A DNA stretch of 16,101 nt. It comes from Actinobacteria bacterium 21-64-8. Its GTDB lineage: Bacteria > Actinomycetota > Acidimicrobiia > Acidimicrobiales > RAAP-2. The notes beneath the pieces are model-generated. The model did no database searches. It was not told the origin of the DNA and saw nothing but the letters and a program-made list of their open reading frames with translations. The position numbers and the translations under genes are program-made. Below, in pieces: positions 13,123 through 16,101 of the stretch (its first letter is position 1; each line of letters starts with the position of its first letter). The DNA lies in the NCBI GenBank assembly GCA_002255315.1, contig NCBD01000017.1, positions 1 to 16,101 on the forward strand, read 5' to 3'.

Positions 13123-13138
13123 TGACGTAATGACATAA
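13123..13138. promoter_or_regulatory. Tandem TGACRTAA octamers
   Basis: TGACGTAA (13123-13130) is followed directly by TGACATAA (13131-13138). The pair lies 64 nt before the GTG of the possible 68-residue gene. Adjacent octamers on the same helix face every 8 bp could be an activator or response-regulator half-site pair. No assignment is possible from sequence alone. Confidence 0.35.
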
Positions 13139-13201
13139 CGGCTCATTCAACTCGCGCTCGAAGGGGCACCCGGCCGGGTCACGTCGGCACGGTGCGGGCG
13201 A

Positions 13202-13408
13202 GTGGTCAAGATCGTGCTCGCCGTCGAAGAGGTTGTTCTACCGTTCGAATTGCCCGCCGCGAGTATTCCCGCCGAGGAGGCAACAGCACGCTTCAGTATG
13301 CTCGCCACGTTCGCCACGCTCGACGACTCGAACGCGAACACGAACGCGAACGCGAGCACCCGCGCGCCAAGGTCTCGATACCTCAGTCTGCTCGAGGACG
13401 GTCGCTAA
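13202..13408 (+). CDS. Possible 68-residue protein with an Asn/Ala repeat
   Basis: The frame from GTG 13202 uses codons like the neighbouring genes, with mostly G/C third positions, and begins MVKIVLAVEEVVLPFELPAA, strand- then helix-like. The part ending NANTNANAS (residues 44-52) comes from a hexamer DNA repeat. The ribosome site (GGGCGA) is weak. The overlapping minus-strand frame (13147-13359) gives a low-complexity hydrophobic string that I judge to be the shadow. I know no family for it. It is convergent with the L,D-transpeptidase gene. Confidence 0.45.
   Translation: MVKIVLAVEEVVLPFELPAASIPAEEATARFSMLATFATLDDSNANTNANASTRAPRSRYLSLLEDGR
13330..13359. repeat. Hexamer tandem repeat (GAACGC type)
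   Basis: Five hexamers run in order: GAACGC, GAACAC, GAACGC, GAACGC, GAGCAC. In the plus frame they encode alternating Asn and Ala/Thr. A short in-frame repeat like this can change copy number by slippage without shifting the frame. Confidence 0.7.
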
Positions 13409-13451
13409 ATGCACGACTTTGAGGGCGAGTGAGTCAACCGCCAGATGAGAC

Positions 13452-14213
13452 CTAGCGCGAAATCACGACGGGGGTGCCGAGGGGCAACAACCTTGCGAGA
13501 TGCGCAATCGTGAGATCGCTAACTCGAACACAACCGTGGCTCACGCTCGCGCCCACGCTCGAAGCAACATTGGTCCCGTGGAGTCCAATTTGGCCCGCGC
13601 CGCCGTCAAAACTCATGAGCACCGTGGAGTGAGCCGAGAGGCCAAAGGCGTAGGGCCCGTAGGCACCGGTCGGGTCTGGTTGGCGCAATAACTCTTGGAG
13701 GTAAAAACGTCCCGTGGGCGTCGGTAGCGCGGGGCGACCCACTCCCGCGAGTGCGCTAAAGATGACGCGCGTGCCCACTACAACACGTAAGCGATGCTGT
13801 GAGAGGCTGACGTCGACGGTGTAGGGGTCAGTACGCAGTTGCACCGCCGAAGCCCGAATCCACGCCGTGGAATCATTGGGCCGCGTGGGCAAGTAGACCT
13901 CGATTCGCTGCGCGATCGTGGCGTGCGTGGCGACGAGAAAGACCAGCGGCCCTCCCGCAGCCGTCGGATTCGACAGCGCCGCGTAAGCCTTCAGGCTCGT
14001 GGGGCTATGAAAGAGCGCGACGGACCCGCCCGTGGCATTCGCAACCATGCTGCTCGGTACCGTCGACGGTGCCACGGCCGCGACGACTGGTGTGGCACTG
14101 CTCGAACTGAGCACCGTCACCAGCGCCACGCCGAGGGCCGCGATCGCCGCCCCGCCCCAGAGCCACCGAGAGCTCCGTGAGCGAGGCGTAGTTGAATCCG
14201 CTTCGAAGGTCAT
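13452..14213 (-). CDS. Membrane-anchored L,D-transpeptidase (YkuD domain)
   Basis: L,D-transpeptidases make 3-3 peptidoglycan cross-links or attach proteins to peptidoglycan, and use a catalytic cysteine. This 253-residue protein has a basic cytoplasmic start (RSRSSR), one membrane segment (about 18-35), an extracytoplasmic linker, and a YkuD domain from about 130 to 253. The domain starts at VDVSLSQHRLRVVVG and ends with H212-G213 and the catalytic signature S225-H226-G227-C228-V229-R230. The domain is short and lacks the Ig-like module of mycobacterial LdtMt2. Its ATG shares one base with the stop of the upstream surface-protein gene (TGATG), so the two are co-transcribed and probably translationally coupled. 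This suggests the upstream product is a substrate or helper at the wall. Confidence 0.92.
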   Translation of the reverse strand: MTFEADSTTPRSRSSRWLWGGAAIAALGVALVTVLSSSSATPVVAAVAPSTVPSSMVANATGGSVALFHSPTSLKAYAALSNPTAAGGPLVFLVATHATIAQRIEVYLPTRPNDSTAWIRASAVQLRTDPYTVDVSLSQHRLRVVVGTRVIFSALAGVGRPALPTPTGRFYLQELLRQPDPTGAYGPYAFGLSAHSTVLMSFDGGAGQIGLHGTNVASSVGASVSHGCVRVSDLTIAHLARLLPLGTPVVISR

Positions 14214-15172
14214 CAGCCGGTGAAGGTGGCTTGCTTGAGCTCGGGCTTGGCTGCTTGAGCGGGGCTCAGCGCCTTGGAGCGCAGCGACACCTTGTTGACG
14301 AGAGCCGTGACTGCGCTAGTCAGCGGGCCGGTCGACTCACCTGCGGTATTGGTCGCTAAAGCGGTCGCGACGTTGAGAAAACGACGACCGGTGGGCACGG
14401 CACTCATCAAGTGTGAACAGAAATACGTGGCCGTCGCACCCGCCGCGACCGTTTGTGCACCAATCGGCGACAGGGTCCCCAGGTCACATCCCGGGTCGGT
14501 GACGACAACGCTCAACGACGCGGTGGTCGCGTTGGTTACGCGCAGTTCGTACTGGACTTGCTGGCCGACGAGCACGCGCAAACTCGAAGTGAGAAAGGTG
14601 TTCGTTGTTCCGCCGAGGCGCTGCAACTTCAAAAAGTGCACCGTTCCTGAGCCGAGAGTCGCCGTTGCCGGCGTACCACTCGGCACGCCCGTCGTCGTGG
14701 TCGTTGATCCCGGCGTCGTCGTGGTCGTTGATCCCGGCGTTGTCGGAAAACCCTCGTGCGCGGGGGTCACACCAGAAAAGGCGGCCGCGAGGGCCGCGGG
14801 CGTCACAATGACGTTCTGGTCAAGTTGGTCGCCGCTCGTGCGCGTCGAAATCGTCCAGCTCGTGGACTGGGTGAATGGCGTGCCGCCCGTCGTGGGAGCG
14901 ACCGGCGTCACCGTAATGAACGCCTGCTGAGTGCCGGTGTCAAAACCGAAGAAACTGACGCTAAAGCCGCACGCGAGGTGCGGGTCGTTGCCCGAACCTC
15001 CGTCGAGGGCGTACTGGTCGATTTGGATGTGGCCATTGTTGCCCGCGGGCGCTTGCGATGAGGCACCCGCAAAGGAACTGGGCAACACCCCGAGGGCGAG
15101 CAGGGATGCGAGCGCGAGCACCGAAACGGTACGTCGGCGAGTCGTTGAAACAAAGTGGTCCAGTGTGGACAT
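14213..15172 (-). CDS. Secreted protein with Thr-rich linker and DUF11-like domain
   Basis: The frame opens upstream at 15496, but I choose ATG 15172, which begins a signal peptide (basic TTRRRT, hydrophobic VSVLALASLLALGVL, cleavage near A38) and gives 319 residues. The mature protein has an N-terminal domain (about 45-140), a flexible linker made of two P-G-S-T-T-T-T-T units (146-161), and a beta-rich C-terminal domain (about 178-292). The latter includes VGQQVQYELRVTNATTASLS, which resembles the DUF11-type repeats of bacterial surface proteins. Cysteines at 68, 229 and 252 are extracytoplasmic and may be oxidised through the VKOR pathway. There is no LPXTG or sorting signal. The N-terminal domain is unknown to me. 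It is the first gene of a pair with the L,D-transpeptidase, overlapping by one base. Confidence 0.8.
   Translation of the reverse strand: MSTLDHFVSTTRRRTVSVLALASLLALGVLPSSFAGASSQAPAGNNGHIQIDQYALDGGSGNDPHLACGFSVSFFGFDTGTQQAFITVTPVAPTTGGTPFTQSTSWTISTRTSGDQLDQNVIVTPAALAAAFSGVTPAHEGFPTTPGSTTTTTPGSTTTTTGVPSGTPATATLGSGTVHFLKLQRLGGTTNTFLTSSLRVLVGQQVQYELRVTNATTASLSVVVTDPGCDLGTLSPIGAQTVAAGATATYFCSHLMSAVPTGRRFLNVATALATNTAGESTGPLTSAVTALVNKVSLRSKALSPAQAAKPELKQATFTG
14691..14738. repeat. Perfect 24-bp tandem repeat, two copies
   Basis: Two identical 24-bp units (14691-14714 and 14715-14738) lie in the surface-protein gene and encode the linker units P-G-S-T-T-T-T-T. A third, diverged start follows. The unit is a multiple of three, so copy-number change would lengthen or shorten the linker in frame. 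Confidence 0.9.
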
Positions 15173-15190
15173 AGTTAAACCTAACAACCC

Positions 15191-15208
15191 TCTGCGGAAT
15201 ATCGCAGA
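15191..15208. promoter_or_regulatory. Inverted repeat just upstream of the surface-protein gene
   Basis: TCTGCG (15191-15196) and CGCAGA (15203-15208) enclose GAATAT, 18 nt upstream of the ATG at 15172. This is in the core promoter or leader of the surface-protein/transpeptidase pair. It could be an operator or a leader stem. Confidence 0.4.
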
Positions 15209-15303
15209 AGCAACCAAGGTTTTGAGCGGCGACTGAGCGGGCCGAGGAAAGGACCCGTGTTGCCAACCTAACGGTGACGCCCGTGTGCGAGCCCCCTCGT
15301 TGA

Positions 15304-15333
15304 TGTGAATTGGGTGTGAATGACGAATCGTCA
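15304..15333. promoter_or_regulatory. Two TGTGAAT direct repeats next to a TGACGAATCGTCA palindrome
   Basis: TGTGAAT occurs at 15304-15310 and 15315-15321, start-to-start 11 bp, about one helical turn. The second overlaps a perfect 13-bp odd palindrome, TGACGA-A-TCGTCA (15321-15333). The cluster lies 132 bp upstream of the surface-protein start and 353 bp upstream of the aldo/keto reductase, so it could control either. Response regulators often use such direct repeats. Confidence 0.45.
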
Positions 15334-15685
15334 CTTCAGCGTCATCGATGGCACGACGCGTTTCGCGTGAGTGGTCGACCTCGTGACGTAGTCGGGCGAA
15401 CTCGCGAGGAGAACTTGGCGTGCGACCAGCAGAACACGCGGCGAAGCGCCGACGTTGGAGGTCGACCGCGACGACAGACTCACCTAGAACGTTCACTGGG
15501 CAGTGCGACGACGACTGCGTGTCGCGACACCAGGTGCCCCTAGAGTGCCAAGACGGTTCAAGGGGGCATCACCAACGCCTGGCAAGCGACGTGCTTTGCC
15601 CCGGGGCCAGGCAAGATACGAACGCGCGCGGACTTCGCATCTCTGCCGCATCGCTCGCCGCGCACCGTTACAGAAAGAGGCTTCC

Positions 15686-16101
15686 ATGACCACCACGCTT
15701 CCCGGCGGCGACTTTGCGCTCGCCGACGACCTCACGCTCACCCGCGTGGGCTACGGCGCCATGCAACTCGCCGGACCACACGTCTTTGGACCCCCCGCCG
15801 ACCACGACGAAGCCCTAGCGGTGCTGAGCGAAGTCGTCGAGCTCGGCATTACGCACATTGACACGAGCGACTACTACGGACCCTACGTCACGAACGAGTT
15901 GATCAAAGAGGCGCTCTACCCCTATCCCGAGTCGCTGCACCTCGTCACCAAGGTCGGAGCACTTCGTGACGCCAAGGGTGGTTGGCCCTCGGCGCGCTCG
16001 CCCTTAGAACTGCGCCAGGCCGTCTACGACAATCTGACGCGACTGGGGCTCGACGCACTCGACGTCGTGAACCTTCGACTCGGCGGCTTTGATCGCCCCG
16101 A
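15686..16101 (+). CDS. Aldo/keto reductase, partial at window edge
   Basis: The gene starts at ATG 15686 with AGAGG (15676-15680) at 5 nt and runs off the window after 138 codons. The translated part matches the aldo/keto reductase barrel: the first strand region LTRVGYGAMQL (18-28), the catalytic D59 and Y64 in HIDTSDYYGP (57-66), and the catalytic lysine K89 in LVTKVG (87-92), then RQAVYDNLTRLGLDALDVVN. The fourth tetrad residue, histidine, normally in an H-x-H or similar strand near residue 125, appears replaced in NLRLGG (about 130-135). That resembles the YajO/perakine-reductase-like branch in which this position varies. Members reduce carbonyls with NADPH. The specific substrate cannot be called. 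Confidence 0.85.
   Translation, partial: MTTTLPGGDFALADDLTLTRVGYGAMQLAGPHVFGPPADHDEALAVLSEVVELGITHIDTSDYYGPYVTNELIKEALYPYPESLHLVTKVGALRDAKGGWPSARSPLELRQAVYDNLTRLGLDALDVVNLRLGGFDRP

Larger units (their letters stand above)
12986..13201. other. Spacer with a strong hairpin and a tandem octamer
   Basis: No gene is supported in these 216 bp. They hold the long hairpin at 13081-13112 and a direct tandem pair TGACGTAA-TGACATAA at 13123-13138. The rest is GC-rich sequence with no promoter I can defend. Confidence 0.5.
15173..15685. other. Intergenic region between the surface-protein operon and the aldo/keto reductase
   Basis: This 513-bp divergent spacer contains no gene I can support; the minus frame to 15496 is open but has no signal of coding. 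It holds the repeats listed at 15191 and 15304. GCCTGGC (15577-15583) with GCCAGGC (15606-15612) is a 7-bp stem over 22 nt, in the presumed leader of the reductase. Confidence 0.5.

Noticed and set aside
13147..13359. 70-residue minus-strand frame MLAFAFVFAF
   Set aside because: It is the hydrophobic antisense reading of the hexamer repeat; the plus frame has better codon use.
15173..15496. N-terminal extension of the surface protein up to 15496
   Set aside because: The frame is open, but the extra 108 residues are Arg-rich, low in coding character, and would bury the signal peptide that starts at ATG 15172.
1..16101. Mobile elements, CRISPR arrays, phage or defence islands
   Set aside because: I saw no transposase or integrase motifs, no regularly spaced repeats, no terminal inverted repeats with target duplications, and no recognisable defence genes.

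Overview
The window looks like a stretch of an actinobacterial chromosome (Actinomycetota). The DNA is GC-rich with strong GC3 bias. The gene families are typical of that phylum: an Rpf-like muralytic domain, an actinobacterial-type VKOR, a DUF6131-type small membrane protein ending GRRHYF, a DUF2236/MpaB protein and a membrane-anchored L,D-transpeptidase. Several genes start directly 6-7 nt after a TANNNT-like box, the leaderless pattern common in Actinobacteria. An acidimicrobial relative is possible, but nothing here fixes the class. I see no mobile elements, CRISPR arrays, tRNA or rRNA genes.

Layout. (1) 1-3855: a MarR regulator (-) divergent from a cytosolic NMT1/DszB-like substrate-binding-fold protein (+), with a consensus-like promoter and a perfect 12-bp palindrome between them. 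An MpaB/DUF2236 oxygenase-like protein (+) follows, convergent with a zinc alcohol dehydrogenase (-) across a strong hairpin. This reads like a small catabolic or detoxification locus. (2) 3856-5102: a long empty intergenic stretch, a probably leaderless VKOR, and a convergent 38-residue lysine-rich protein. (3) 5103-6852: two exported envelope proteins, a divergent CAP-domain protein and a minimal Rpf-like protein, separated by a hairpin-rich and then AT-rich spacer. (4) 6993-9694: a two-gene operon for a diaminobutyrate aminotransferase and a diaminobutyrate decarboxylase, together the 1,3-diaminopropane route, with no ectoine or siderophore genes beside it. (5) 9705-12554: a DUF1801 protein and an unrecognised 456-residue protein (-), divergent from an APH(3')-like kinase (+). 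(6) 12555-13451: a perfect hairpin, a 36-codon ORF coupled to a 51-residue membrane protein, another long hairpin, and a possible 68-residue protein. (7) 13452-15172: a secreted Thr-rich-linker protein and an L,D-transpeptidase joined by a TGATG stop/start overlap (-). (8) 15173-16101: a regulatory-looking intergenic region, then the start of an aldo/keto reductase cut off by the window edge.

The least explained items are the cytosolic SBP-fold protein with its C-A-C-H motif, the 456-residue orphan, and the coupled surface protein/L,D-transpeptidase pair. I could not run searches, so family names rest on motifs and remembered family architecture.
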